A stretch of DNA of 64,000 nt, from contig DJRF01000019.1 of NCBI GenBank assembly GCA_002437725.1, positions 108,258-172,257 of the forward strand. The letters run 5' to 3'. Made by a program: the position numbers and the translations under genes. This DNA is from Treponema sp. UBA6367 (lineage in GTDB: Bacteria > Spirochaetota > Spirochaetia > Treponematales > Treponemataceae). Under the pieces are notes generated by a model. The model ran no database searches. It saw nothing but the letters and a program-made list of their open reading frames with translations, and was not told the origin of the DNA. This document shows, piece by piece, positions 44,692-53,198 of this stretch (the stretch's first letter is position 1; each line of letters opens with the position of its first letter).

Positions 44692-44719
44692 TTGACGCTC
44701 CCCCCCCCGATTTTATACT
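44692..44719 (+). promoter_or_regulatory. Promoter of paralogue 3 with a nine-C spacer tract
   Basis: TTGACG (44692-44697), a 16-bp spacer and TATACT (44714-44719), 6 nt before the ATG at 44726. Nine C (44700-44708) make up most of the spacer. Ten C would give the optimal 17 bp, so slippage should modulate promoter strength. Confidence 0.75.
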
Positions 44720-44725
44720 TAAAAA

Positions 44726-47443
44726 ATGAGTTTGTTTTACAATTTGATTGTTTCTCCAATTGAAATAATCGTGGATTGGGTTTTTGTATTTTTTTGCACA
44801 AAATTCAGTGCTTTTGGAATTATCGGGGCTGTTTGCGGAGTTAGTCTTGTAATTAATTTTTTGGCTTTGCCGCTTTACAATATTGCAGATTCCTTGCAGG
44901 AAAAAGAGCGGAAGATTGCTAAATCGCTTGAGCACCGTGTAAAATTAATAAAAAAAGCTTTTACTGGCGATGAACGCTTTATGATGCTTCAGACTTATTA
45001 TCGCCAAAACAATTATAATCCTGTTTATGTTCTTAGAAGCTCGCTTTCGATTTTGATTGAAATTCCATTTTTTATTGCTGCTTACCATTACTTGAGCAAC
45101 TGCGAAGCGTTAAAAGGCTCTTCTTTTTGGATTTTCAAGGATTTAGGCTCTCCAGATGGACTTTTCCATATAGGAAATTTTAAAATCCACATACTGCCAA
45201 TCTTAATGACGTTGATAAATTTTGTTTCCGGAGCAATTTATACAAAAGATGCAACTTTTAGAGAAAAAGTCCAGCTCTACGGCATTGCGTTGGTTTTTCT
45301 TATTTTGCTATATAATTCACCAAGCGGCCTTGTTATTTACTGGATTTTGAACAATCTGTTTAGTCTTGCAAAAAATATTGTAATGAAATGTAAAAATCCA
45401 AAAAAGATTTTGCATGGAATTATCAGCGGAATCTTACTCTGTCTTTCCGTTTTCTTCTTGTTTAATAGCGGCGCTTTGTATAAAAAAGTCGGGTTGCTGA
45501 TTTTTTCTATTCTTATAACTTTCCTGCCGTTTATAAAAAATTGGTTTATAAAAACTTTTCCTTTTGCAGCTAACTTTTCGTTTGAAGATGCCGAAAAAAA
45601 ATCTAACCTTTGGGTTTTGTTTTTCAGCGGATTGGCATTGGCTTTGCTATGCGGATTGTATCTTCCTGCAAGCGTTATTGCTACAAGTCCAACAGAATTT
45701 TCTTTTTTAGGAAAAACTTCTTCGCCCATTGCCTATGTTTTAAATAGTTTGTCAACATTTTGCGGTCTTTTTGTTTTTTGGCCGCTTTGCATTTACTTTA
45801 TGTTTGGAAAAACGGTAAAAAAAATTGAACCTGCATTGTTTTTTGTTTTATTTATCGTTTCTTTGTTGAATGTGTTTGTTTTTAAGGCTGATTATGGAAC
45901 TGTTGATACAAATTTTTCGCTTGAAACTCAAAAAGTTCTTGAATGTTCAAAGCTGTTTAAAATCCTTCCTTTGGTTTTAGCTTTTTTTGTCGCGTTTTTG
46001 TATCTTTTCCTTTTAAAATTTAAGAAAAACTATGTCGCTACCTTTGCAGCTTTGGCAATTAGCGCTGCGGAACTCGTGCTTGGAATTTCAAAAGTCGGCG
46101 CAATAAAAAAAGATTATGCAGAGTTTGCAAAAAATACAGAAAAGACTAGGGCAGAAATTACAAACGAAAAAACTGAAATAAAGCCTGTTTATCATCTTTC
46201 AAAAGAGCAAAAAAATGTCGTTGTAATTTTTTTAGACAGAGCGGTAAACTCTTTTTTTCCTTATGCATTGCAACAGCTTCCTGAATTAAAAGAGCAAATG
46301 AAAGGCTTTGTTTATTATCCTAACACTTTAAGCTTTAGTTCAAGTACGATTATTGCGGCTCCTGCTCTTATGGGTGGTTATGAATACACTCCTGAAAATC
46401 TAAACAAGCGCAGTTCTGAATTGTTAAAAAAGAAATTTAACGAAGCTTCTTTGGTAATGCCAAGACTTTTTAGCGATGCGGGTTTTGATGTTACTGTAAC
46501 GGATCCTCCTGCTCCGAATTTTACTCCTAAAGGTGATTTATCACCATTTTTTGCTAACAAAAACACTTCCGCTTACGAGCTAATGGGAAAATATACAAAT
46601 CAATTTAAAAAATCTATTAATTTTTATACAAAAACTTCTGCTGATGGTAATGTTTTTAAAGAAATAAAAAACTTTTCAATTTTACAAATTTTGTTTCCAT
46701 TTTTGAGAAACACTTTTTATGGTGATTTTAAAAAAAATTATGGGTTTAACGAAAAATATTTAGATTTTGTATCTTGCTTGTACTTTTTACCGGAACTTAC
46801 GGATTTTAATGCAAAAAGAGCTAATTTTATTTTTATTGATAACGAAACAACCCATGAACCTGTCTATTTACAAAGTGATTTTTTAACTCCTACAGATTCA
46901 ATAAAAGTTTATTTGTATAAAACAGAAGACGGCCAAACAAATCGGCAGTATCAAGTTTCTGTAGCTGCATTAAAGCAACTTGGCAAATGGTTTGATTATC
47001 TTAGAGAAAATAGCGTTTTTGATAATACAAGAATAATTGTGGTTGCTGACCATGGCTGCAATTATTTGCCCTTAAATGATTATTCAAATTTTGAAAAAAA
47101 TACAATTCCAGGATCTTTTACCCCAATTCTTTTAGTAAAAGATTTTTATTCTGATTCAGAGCTTTCTACAAGCAATGAGTTTATGACAAATGCAGACACT
47201 CTTTTTCTAGCAAAAAAAGATTTGCCGGTTTCTAATAAAAATCCTTTTACTGGAAACGATTTTGTTCAGCAAAAGCAAGATGGCATAAACGTCTTTAAAT
47301 GCTATGAACCAAACAAAGAAGACAAAGAATGGCAAGTTCAGTATATGAAGGATAAAACTCAGTTCACTTTGGATAAAAAGCAGGGTTTTCATGTGTCAAA
47401 AAATATCTTTGATGAAAAGAATTGGATTTTGCTTGCAGAATGA
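44726..47443 (+). CDS. YidC/Oxa1-like domain fused to LtaS/EptA-type phosphotransferase, paralogue 3
   Basis: A 905-aa paralogue, closer to copy 1 than to copy 2. YidC-like part: NFLALPLYNIADSLQ, YYRQNNYNPVYVLRSSLS, IEIPFFIAAYHYLS and LYNSPSGLVIYWILNNLFSL. Phosphotransferase part: IFLDRA near 497, the candidate nucleophile Thr in SSTIIAAPALMGGYEYTPE near 540, IDNETTHEP near 705, VADHG near 773 and FMTNADT. It is transcribed from a promoter with a C tract and has no Shine-Dalgarno. It lies downstream of the CDP-donor genes, which fits a role as the periplasmic transfer step; the exact reaction is unknown. Confidence 0.75.
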   Translation: MSLFYNLIVSPIEIIVDWVFVFFCTKFSAFGIIGAVCGVSLVINFLALPLYNIADSLQEKERKIAKSLEHRVKLIKKAFTGDERFMMLQTYYRQNNYNPVYVLRSSLSILIEIPFFIAAYHYLSNCEALKGSSFWIFKDLGSPDGLFHIGNFKIHILPILMTLINFVSGAIYTKDATFREKVQLYGIALVFLILLYNSPSGLVIYWILNNLFSLAKNIVMKCKNPKKILHGIISGILLCLSVFFLFNSGALYKKVGLLIFSILITFLPFIKNWFIKTFPFAANFSFEDAEKKSNLWVLFFSGLALALLCGLYLPASVIATSPTEFSFLGKTSSPIAYVLNSLSTFCGLFVFWPLCIYFMFGKTVKKIEPALFFVLFIVSLLNVFVFKADYGTVDTNFSLETQKVLECSKLFKILPLVLAFFVAFLYLFLLKFKKNYVATFAALAISAAELVLGISKVGAIKKDYAEFAKNTEKTRAEITNEKTEIKPVYHLSKEQKNVVVIFLDRAVNSFFPYALQQLPELKEQMKGFVYYPNTLSFSSSTIIAAPALMGGYEYTPENLNKRSSELLKKKFNEASLVMPRLFSDAGFDVTVTDPPAPNFTPKGDLSPFFANKNTSAYELMGKYTNQFKKSINFYTKTSADGNVFKEIKNFSILQILFPFLRNTFYGDFKKNYGFNEKYLDFVSCLYFLPELTDFNAKRANFIFIDNETTHEPVYLQSDFLTPTDSIKVYLYKTEDGQTNRQYQVSVAALKQLGKWFDYLRENSVFDNTRIIVVADHGCNYLPLNDYSNFEKNTIPGSFTPILLVKDFYSDSELSTSNEFMTNADTLFLAKKDLPVSNKNPFTGNDFVQQKQDGINVFKCYEPNKEDKEWQVQYMKDKTQFTLDKKQGFHVSKNIFDEKNWILLAE

Positions 47444-47461
47444 ACAAAAAATCTTCATACT
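47433..47461 (+). promoter_or_regulatory. Predicted leaderless promoter of the GT4 gene
   Basis: TTGCAG (47433-47438), 17 bp and CATACT (47456-47461), 6 nt before the ATG at 47468. It overlaps the end of paralogue 3, giving the glycosyltransferase its own constant promoter. Confidence 0.5.
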
Positions 47462-47467
47462 GTAAAA

Positions 47468-48544
47468 ATGAAATATAAACTGCTTGCCATAAACGGAGAA
47501 TTTTTTTGCCGAAATCTTACAGGAATAGAGCGTCTTGCCATAGAAGTTACAGGCTTCCTTGACGAAATGGTCGCTCCAAACAAAGTGGAACTTGTAATTC
47601 CTGCGAACGCGCAGAATGTTCCGTCTTATAAAAATATAAAAGTTGTAAGACTCAAAAAAGAAGCTCATTTTTTCCCAAAGTGGACTCAATTCGCTTTTCA
47701 AAAATATGTTTTAACCCGCAGAGCTTTAAGCTTGGATTTTTCAAACACATGCCCATATTTTTGTCCTGGAATTGAATTCATTCACGATATTTATTGCAAG
47801 CTTTTTAGAGAAGATTTTACTTCAAAACGCGACCGCCTTATTAGTCTTTACAGCAGGATAATGTATCATCGCATCGCAAAAAAGGCAAAAAGAATTGTTA
47901 CGGTTTCGGAATACACAAAAAAGACTATTGTGGAAACTTACAAAATAAGACCAGAAAGAGTTGCTGTTGTTTACAGCGGAATTGGCGAATATCAAAAAAT
48001 TGAAAAAGATATGTCAGTTTTTGAAAAGTTTTCAGTTCTAAAAGAAAAAGAATTCTTTTTTACTTTGGGAAGCCTTTCTACAAGAAAAAACTTAAAGTGG
48101 ATTGCCTTGCATGCACAGCTATTTCCGCAGGAACTTTTTGTAATTTGCGGAAAACCTATTCCCGCAGTTGTTCCGCCAGAATTAGAAAAACTAAAGACTT
48201 TAAAAAATGTTATCATGACAGGTTATCTTTCGGATGGGGAAGTTAAAGCAATGCTTTCAAAGTGCAAGGCTTTTATTTTTCCTTCGTACTTTGAAGGTTT
48301 TGGTCTGCCGCCTTTAGAAGCTCTTTCCTGCGGGACTCCTATTATAATTTCTGATAAAACTTGCCTGCCGGAAATTTATGAAGATTGCGCGCATTATATA
48401 AATCCTGATGTTTATGATGTGGATTTAAATAAAATTCTTGGGCAGCCAGTCGCAAGTCCAGAAAAGCTTCTTGAAAAATACACCTTGCAAAATACTGCCC
48501 AGCGTCTGCTTGGCGTTATAAATGAAGTTATAAGGGTGGCTTAA
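47468..48544 (+). CDS. Glycosyltransferase family 4 protein
   Basis: A 358-aa GT-B transferase. The N-terminal domain contains LTGIERLAIEV and PGIEFIHDIYC. The C-terminal domain has VVYSGIGEY, LGSLSTRKNLKW and the donor-binding FPSYFEGFGLPPLEALSCGT with SDKTCLPEIY. This is typical of retaining mannosyl/rhamnosyl-type GT4 enzymes working on the cytoplasmic side. It is the last gene of the glycan locus on this strand. Confidence 0.85.
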   Translation: MKYKLLAINGEFFCRNLTGIERLAIEVTGFLDEMVAPNKVELVIPANAQNVPSYKNIKVVRLKKEAHFFPKWTQFAFQKYVLTRRALSLDFSNTCPYFCPGIEFIHDIYCKLFREDFTSKRDRLISLYSRIMYHRIAKKAKRIVTVSEYTKKTIVETYKIRPERVAVVYSGIGEYQKIEKDMSVFEKFSVLKEKEFFFTLGSLSTRKNLKWIALHAQLFPQELFVICGKPIPAVVPPELEKLKTLKNVIMTGYLSDGEVKAMLSKCKAFIFPSYFEGFGLPPLEALSCGTPIIISDKTCLPEIYEDCAHYINPDVYDVDLNKILGQPVASPEKLLEKYTLQNTAQRLLGVINEVIRVA

Positions 48545-48563
48545 ATATTCTGGAATAGCTAAC

Positions 48564-48764
48564 AGCCTAAACTTTGAGTTTTTATAGATTATGGAAAAAA
48601 CGCTTACAACGAATTTAAAATTTGTTCAGATGGTTTTGCTCGCACTTCGTTTGAATTGTTTTATGTTGCTACGCAATCTAAATAGTTCTTATCGCACAAA
48701 ATCTTCACAAATTGTAAATTCGCTTACGCTTTTGTTTGCTTTTCAAAAACTCGAAGTTTGAACT
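48564..48764 (+). mobile_element. MITE-like element, copy E
   Basis: A 201-bp copy with well kept ends: AGCCTAAACTTTGAGTTTTT and, inward from the right, AGTTCAAACTTCGAGTTTTT (16 of 20 identical). The core has CTCGCACTTCGTTTGAA, TTCTTATCGCACAAAATCTT and TCGCTTACGCTTTTGTTTG. It separates the glycan locus from the convergent TraB gene. Confidence 0.8.
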
Positions 48765-48776
48765 ATATAATTTTTT

Positions 48777-49970
48777 CTACGCACCTTTTATTCCTTGCAA
48801 GAAAGTTGTTACCACATTTGTTCCGCCTATAAAGGTTCCTATTGAGCTTCCTAAAGAAGAAAGCAAAAAAACCGTAAGAACGTGCAGAATTCTATTTTTA
48901 TAAAATCCTTTTAAAGATGAAGCATCGTCTGTTAAAGTTTCCATGTCGCGAACTTTGGGTTTCTTTATAAGCGCCTGCGTTATTCCAGTAAGAATTCCCA
49001 CCCCTATAAACGGGCAAAGGGATGTAAAAGGCGCTCCTAGAAAAGAAACCAAAATTGTTAAAGGGTGCGCGCCTGCGATAACTGAGCCGATTGCAGAAAG
49101 TGCGCCATTCCACAAAAACCAGCTTAATGCCATTTGAGAGCCAGTTTTTCTGCCTCCGTATACAAATCCCAAAATTATGAGCGCAACTATAAAAACAGGT
49201 ATAATCCAAGAAGCTATTTTTCCGCCTTTAGATTTTGCAGGAACTTTTTCAATTTCCGTTGTGTCTGTGGATTCTTTTCCAAACGCCATGCTTTCAAGGT
49301 GGTTTTTTACGCCTGGCAAATGTCCTGCTCCAAGAACGGCGACAATATTGTTTCCTGTTGCGTTCCATATATGGGCGGCAAGGTATTGGTCGCGTTCGTC
49401 TATTAAAACTTCCTTTACGGTAGGCAAGTATTCAGACAGTTCCTTCATCATGGAATCCATTTCGGAAGAGTTTTTTAGTTCTTCGATTTGATTTGAAGAA
49501 ACTTCTTCGTTTGAAAAGGCGCTTGCAACCAAGGCTGAAAAAAGCTTGCATTTTCCCCATGCAGAATTTTTTGCCCAAGCGCGCTGGAGCGTAGTCTGTA
49601 TAGGGCGGTCCACCATTGCGGTAGGAATTTTCAATTCTTCTGCCGTGTTCATTGCAGCGAGCATTTCGTCTCCAGGTCTTACTCCCACATTTTTTCCAAT
49701 TCTTTTTTGGAATGAGGACAAAACAAGGTTTGCGAGCAGCAAGAATCCTTCTTTTTTTCTTAAAACTTTTATAATATCAAGTTCCTTGTACTTTTCAGGA
49801 TTTTTTATGGAAGCACAGCGTTTTTCGTCAAGCTCAATTGCTACGCAGTCTGGCTTAAGATTTTTTATTGTCTGTGAGACTTCGTTTACGCTTTCTTCTG
49901 AAACATGGGCTGTTCCAATTAATGTAATCTTTCTTCCATTAAGTTCTAATATTTGCTGTGTTTGGCTCAT
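48777..49970 (-). CDS. TraB/PrgY-family protein with C-terminal membrane helices
   Basis: A 397-aa protein. Residues 1-235 form the TraB (ChaN/erythromycin-esterase/Tiki-related) domain with LIGTAHVSEESV, CVAIELDEKRC, FLLANLVLSSFQKR and VAVLGAGHLPGV. Four membrane helices follow (about 255-397). The PrgY member blocks pheromone signalling, probably as a peptidase; for chromosomal members function is unknown. The ATG at 49970 overlaps the upstream TPR gene's stop (ATGA) and has GGGGA upstream, so I prefer it to the ATG at 49985. Confidence 0.82.
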   Translation of the reverse strand: MSQTQQILELNGRKITLIGTAHVSEESVNEVSQTIKNLKPDCVAIELDEKRCASIKNPEKYKELDIIKVLRKKEGFLLLANLVLSSFQKRIGKNVGVRPGDEMLAAMNTAEELKIPTAMVDRPIQTTLQRAWAKNSAWGKCKLFSALVASAFSNEEVSSNQIEELKNSSEMDSMMKELSEYLPTVKEVLIDERDQYLAAHIWNATGNNIVAVLGAGHLPGVKNHLESMAFGKESTDTTEIEKVPAKSKGGKIASWIIPVFIVALIILGFVYGGRKTGSQMALSWFLWNGALSAIGSVIAGAHPLTILVSFLGAPFTSLCPFIGVGILTGITQALIKKPKVRDMETLTDDASSLKGFYKNRILHVLTVFLLSSLGSSIGTFIGGTNVVTTFLQGIKGA

Positions 49971-51355
49971 TGGTATGTTCCCCATTCTGCAAGTCTGTAT
50001 TCAAAAAACATTGGATTTTGCATTTTTGTTATTTTTGAATAATATTCGTATGCGACTTTCGGCAGACCTTTTAGTTCGTAGTAGAGTCCAAAATAGTAAG
50101 TCATTTTTCCTTTTTTAGTAGAATCCGTTTCCTTATCAAGTAGTTTCACTATTGCATTTTCAGCATTTACTGGACCTTGATCATGATAAAGTCTTATCAT
50201 TAGATATTCAATAGAGTTTCTATCTAAAGGTTTCATGCAAGTTGCGGCGAATTCCTTTGCTTTAAATGTATTTTTTTCTTTTAAGTACGTGGCAATTATC
50301 ATAAGCTGATACGCTGTGTTCTTTTTGATTGAATTAGCCTTTATAAATGCCTGCCTAGCAGCTTCCCAGTTTTTTAGATGAAATTCAAGAATTCCAATTT
50401 CTTCAAACGCAAAGTAATAGTTTGGATTTTTTTCAAGCAGGCTGTTGTAATCTTTTAAAGCTTCTTCAAGACGGTTTTGCTCGTCAAGCAGACCAGCTCT
50501 ATAAGCGTAAGGAAGAAAGTAGTCTGGATTTAGTTCAATTGCTTTTGACCAGGCTTCTTCAGCCTCTTTGTATTTTCCTTGGCTTCTCATATATTGACCC
50601 AAATCTATGTAGTATTCGTAGTTTTTTGGGTCAAACTTTATAGCTTTTTGAATATATTTTGTTGCGCTTAAATAATTATCATCTTCTGCGCTAAGTTTTC
50701 CAAGATAGTAATATGCGCTAGGATTTTCGCTGTCGATTTGTAGAAGTTTTTCAAATTGGGTTCGGCTGGTTTCAAGGTCTCCCAGATAGTAGTTCATTTG
50801 GCCGTATCCAAAAAGCGCTTCTTGATTTTCGCCGTCGCCAGTCAGCGCTTTTTTGTAATAATTTGCGGCAACTTTATATTTCTTGCGAAGAGCCTGCTGG
50901 TTTCCAAGTATTATATTTGCAGTAGAATTGTAGGGGTCAGAGGCAAGCAGCTGATTTAAAGTGTTTTGCAAGCTGCTGTTGTTGTTTGTGGCCATGTCAA
51001 TTTGAGCTTTTATTTCAAGGGCGTCTTTTCTAGCGGAAGGATTTGAAGACAGTTCCTTTACAATTTCATCGGCCTGCGCATATCTTTTTGCAGAAAACAG
51101 CAATGAAGCGTGAAGCAGTTTTAAATCTGCATTTGAGTCAAGCGATTTTGGCAAGTCTTTGTAAAGGTCAATTGCTGCGTTCAAATCGCCATTTTCTAGT
51201 TCGTTCTGGAGTTTTTGCACGAACATAACAACTTCGTCTTGGGCTGCTGGTTCAGAACCTTGCGCTTGTGGTTGCGTTTGGGCAAAAAATGGAGTTGCTA
51301 AAGTTCCTGTTGTAAAAAAAAGTGCTAAAGCTAAAAGAAATATTCTTGCGTTCAT
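49967..51355 (-). CDS. Exported tetratricopeptide-repeat protein
   Basis: A 462-aa protein with a signal peptide (about 1-25, cleavage near FFA-QT) and some eight tetratricopeptide repeats covering most of its length; typical units are AYYYLGKLSAEDDNYLSATK and EEAWSKAIELNPDYF. Likely a periplasmic scaffold. GAGGA precedes the ATG. It is translationally coupled to the TraB gene through an ATGA overlap and diverges from the next gene. Confidence 0.8.
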   Translation of the reverse strand: MNARIFLLALALFFTTGTLATPFFAQTQPQAQGSEPAAQDEVVMFVQKLQNELENGDLNAAIDLYKDLPKSLDSNADLKLLHASLLFSAKRYAQADEIVKELSSNPSARKDALEIKAQIDMATNNNSSLQNTLNQLLASDPYNSTANIILGNQQALRKKYKVAANYYKKALTGDGENQEALFGYGQMNYYLGDLETSRTQFEKLLQIDSENPSAYYYLGKLSAEDDNYLSATKYIQKAIKFDPKNYEYYIDLGQYMRSQGKYKEAEEAWSKAIELNPDYFLPYAYRAGLLDEQNRLEEALKDYNSLLEKNPNYYFAFEEIGILEFHLKNWEAARQAFIKANSIKKNTAYQLMIIATYLKEKNTFKAKEFAATCMKPLDRNSIEYLMIRLYHDQGPVNAENAIVKLLDKETDSTKKGKMTYYFGLYYELKGLPKVAYEYYSKITKMQNPMFFEYRLAEWGTYQ

Positions 51356-51399
51356 ATAATCCTCAAAATAAAAGATGAAAAAACTGCGTTCATAACTGG

Positions 51400-51428
51400 T
51401 TGAAATTCATCTTGCCTTTAATTAAACT
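51400..51428 (+). promoter_or_regulatory. Predicted leaderless promoter of the 51435 gene
   Basis: TTGAAA (51400-51405), 17 bp and TAAACT (51423-51428), 6 nt before the ATG at 51435. The -10 is imperfect; the spacing fits the others in this window. Confidence 0.45.
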
Positions 51429-51434
51429 TATAGA

Positions 51435-53198
51435 ATGTTTACACAAGTTTTAAGAAAATCTTTGATATTGCTTGCAACTTATGCTTTTATAATTATCGGT
51501 ATTTTTGTATTTCAGTTTAAGAATGATTCTATAATATCAGAAAAAATCGGAAGCCTCCATATAACTCTGCTTGAATCTACTGCAGAAGATAACAGCATTA
51601 GCCTTAAAAATAAATTCACTTTTATGTTCAATGGAATTACCTTTAGCGGAAATGATGAAAAGCCTGTAATCGCTCAAATAAATGGCAAGAAAACTCCTCT
51701 TTCGCTTGTCTCTTGGAAAAAACTTTCTCCTCTTTCTTGTGAATTTGCTTTTAATCACGGAATAAAACTTTTATGTTCTGTTAGCGATGAAACTTCTAAG
51801 GCTTATCTTTTGATTGATGCTGCCTTGCCAAAAGGTGTAGAAAGAATTTCTCTCCCTTACGGGCTTTCTGCAGGCTCTACAATTACAAATCAGGCGGATT
51901 CAAAACTGAGGCTTACAAATAAAAAGAATTCTTGGGAGCTTGCAGCCTCTGATGTTGAATCAGATAAAATTGTTTTTACCAAAAAAGAACATTCTGCCTC
52001 TTATGCATTTTTCGACAGTTCCCGCGCATTTTCGTTTGAAATGGTTGCTAGTCTTGATTCTGCAAACGAAACTAATTACATCAATACCATTGAAAACTTT
52101 AAATCTAATCTTATCTCTTCGTTTGCGCAAGTTCCTGCTGATTCAAGCGCGGTTGCTGAGCAGGAAGCCGTTTCTTACGTCGCAGCAATGGCTGAACGCG
52201 GTAAATACAATGAAGCCCTGGACGCTGTGCCTCAGGCGTTTAAGAAGAGCTCTTCAAGAACCTTTCTTTCCGGGCCGTATTTTGATACTCTTGTAAAGGT
52301 AAATGAAACTTTGCAAAGAACGCTTTTAGGAATTGCGGACTTTATAAGAACTTGCAACGAAAACGGCACTATTGAAGCAATGAGCACGCCTTTTGTTGCA
52401 GATTATATGTGTATGCATCCTGGAGCAGAATCTGTTCAAACTTTATTAAAGAATGCGGCTGCAATGGATTACGCAGAATCTTCAATGCAAATTGTGGCTG
52501 CCGTTTTAAACGTTTACAACGAGCTTTACGAAAAAGACACGAGTCTTGCTCAAATTTTAAAACCTGCGGCGCAAAAATGCGTGGAAAAAATTCAAAATTC
52601 GTGTGCTGTTGACAATGGAAATATAACTCTTTCCGAAAGAGGAACCTTCCTTTCTGTTGTTCAAGCCGTTTCTGCAGGAGATGCTTTGTATCGCTATGGT
52701 CTTGGTGTTCAAAACGAATCTTACATAAGTGCTGGAAGGCTTATAATAAGTTCTTATCTAAAAGAAAGCGCTTCGTTTGACCTAAAAACTCTTAGCGATT
52801 TGTATCCAATTGTTGTTCATAAAAACAACTTTTATCCTCATTTTGAAATTCTTTCATTTGATAATGGCCGCGCAGTTTGGGCGTTTACTTGCGCAGAAAA
52901 TATTTCTTATAAGAATGACAACGCCGGAACTGTAACCCTTGCAATCGACTTCCCGCTTTCTTATACGCATTACGTCATTATAGACGGAATTGAACGCTTC
53001 CAGTCGATTTATATTTACGATTTGGCATTCAGAACAGACTTTAGATTTGAAACATACAATTCGTCTGGATACGTATATCAAAGAGACACATCAACTTTGC
53101 TGCTAAAATCAAGGCACAAGTCGCAGCTTGAAACAATTCGCCTAGTTTACAACGTGCAAAAGGAAGATACTGCGATTAAAGAAACAGTTTCCGAATAA
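51435..53198 (+). CDS. Membrane-anchored protein of unknown function
   Basis: A 587-aa protein with one N-terminal membrane helix (about 9-28, LILLATYAFIIIGIFVFQF) and a long periplasmic region. Residues about 30-220 look beta-rich, 225-440 largely helical (a solenoid-like run), and 450-587 beta-rich again. I do not recognise any domain. It is divergent from the TPR/TraB pair, and its end overlaps the convergent znuB gene by 23 nt. Confidence 0.7.
   Translation: MFTQVLRKSLILLATYAFIIIGIFVFQFKNDSIISEKIGSLHITLLESTAEDNSISLKNKFTFMFNGITFSGNDEKPVIAQINGKKTPLSLVSWKKLSPLSCEFAFNHGIKLLCSVSDETSKAYLLIDAALPKGVERISLPYGLSAGSTITNQADSKLRLTNKKNSWELAASDVESDKIVFTKKEHSASYAFFDSSRAFSFEMVASLDSANETNYINTIENFKSNLISSFAQVPADSSAVAEQEAVSYVAAMAERGKYNEALDAVPQAFKKSSSRTFLSGPYFDTLVKVNETLQRTLLGIADFIRTCNENGTIEAMSTPFVADYMCMHPGAESVQTLLKNAAAMDYAESSMQIVAAVLNVYNELYEKDTSLAQILKPAAQKCVEKIQNSCAVDNGNITLSERGTFLSVVQAVSAGDALYRYGLGVQNESYISAGRLIISSYLKESASFDLKTLSDLYPIVVHKNNFYPHFEILSFDNGRAVWAFTCAENISYKNDNAGTVTLAIDFPLSYTHYVIIDGIERFQSIYIYDLAFRTDFRFETYNSSGYVYQRDTSTLLLKSRHKSQLETIRLVYNVQKEDTAIKETVSE

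Noticed and set aside
24341..48764. Regularly recurring repeats considered as a CRISPR array
   Set aside because: The repeats are about 200 bp, kilobases apart, in both orientations and with terminal inverted repeats; no cas genes are present.
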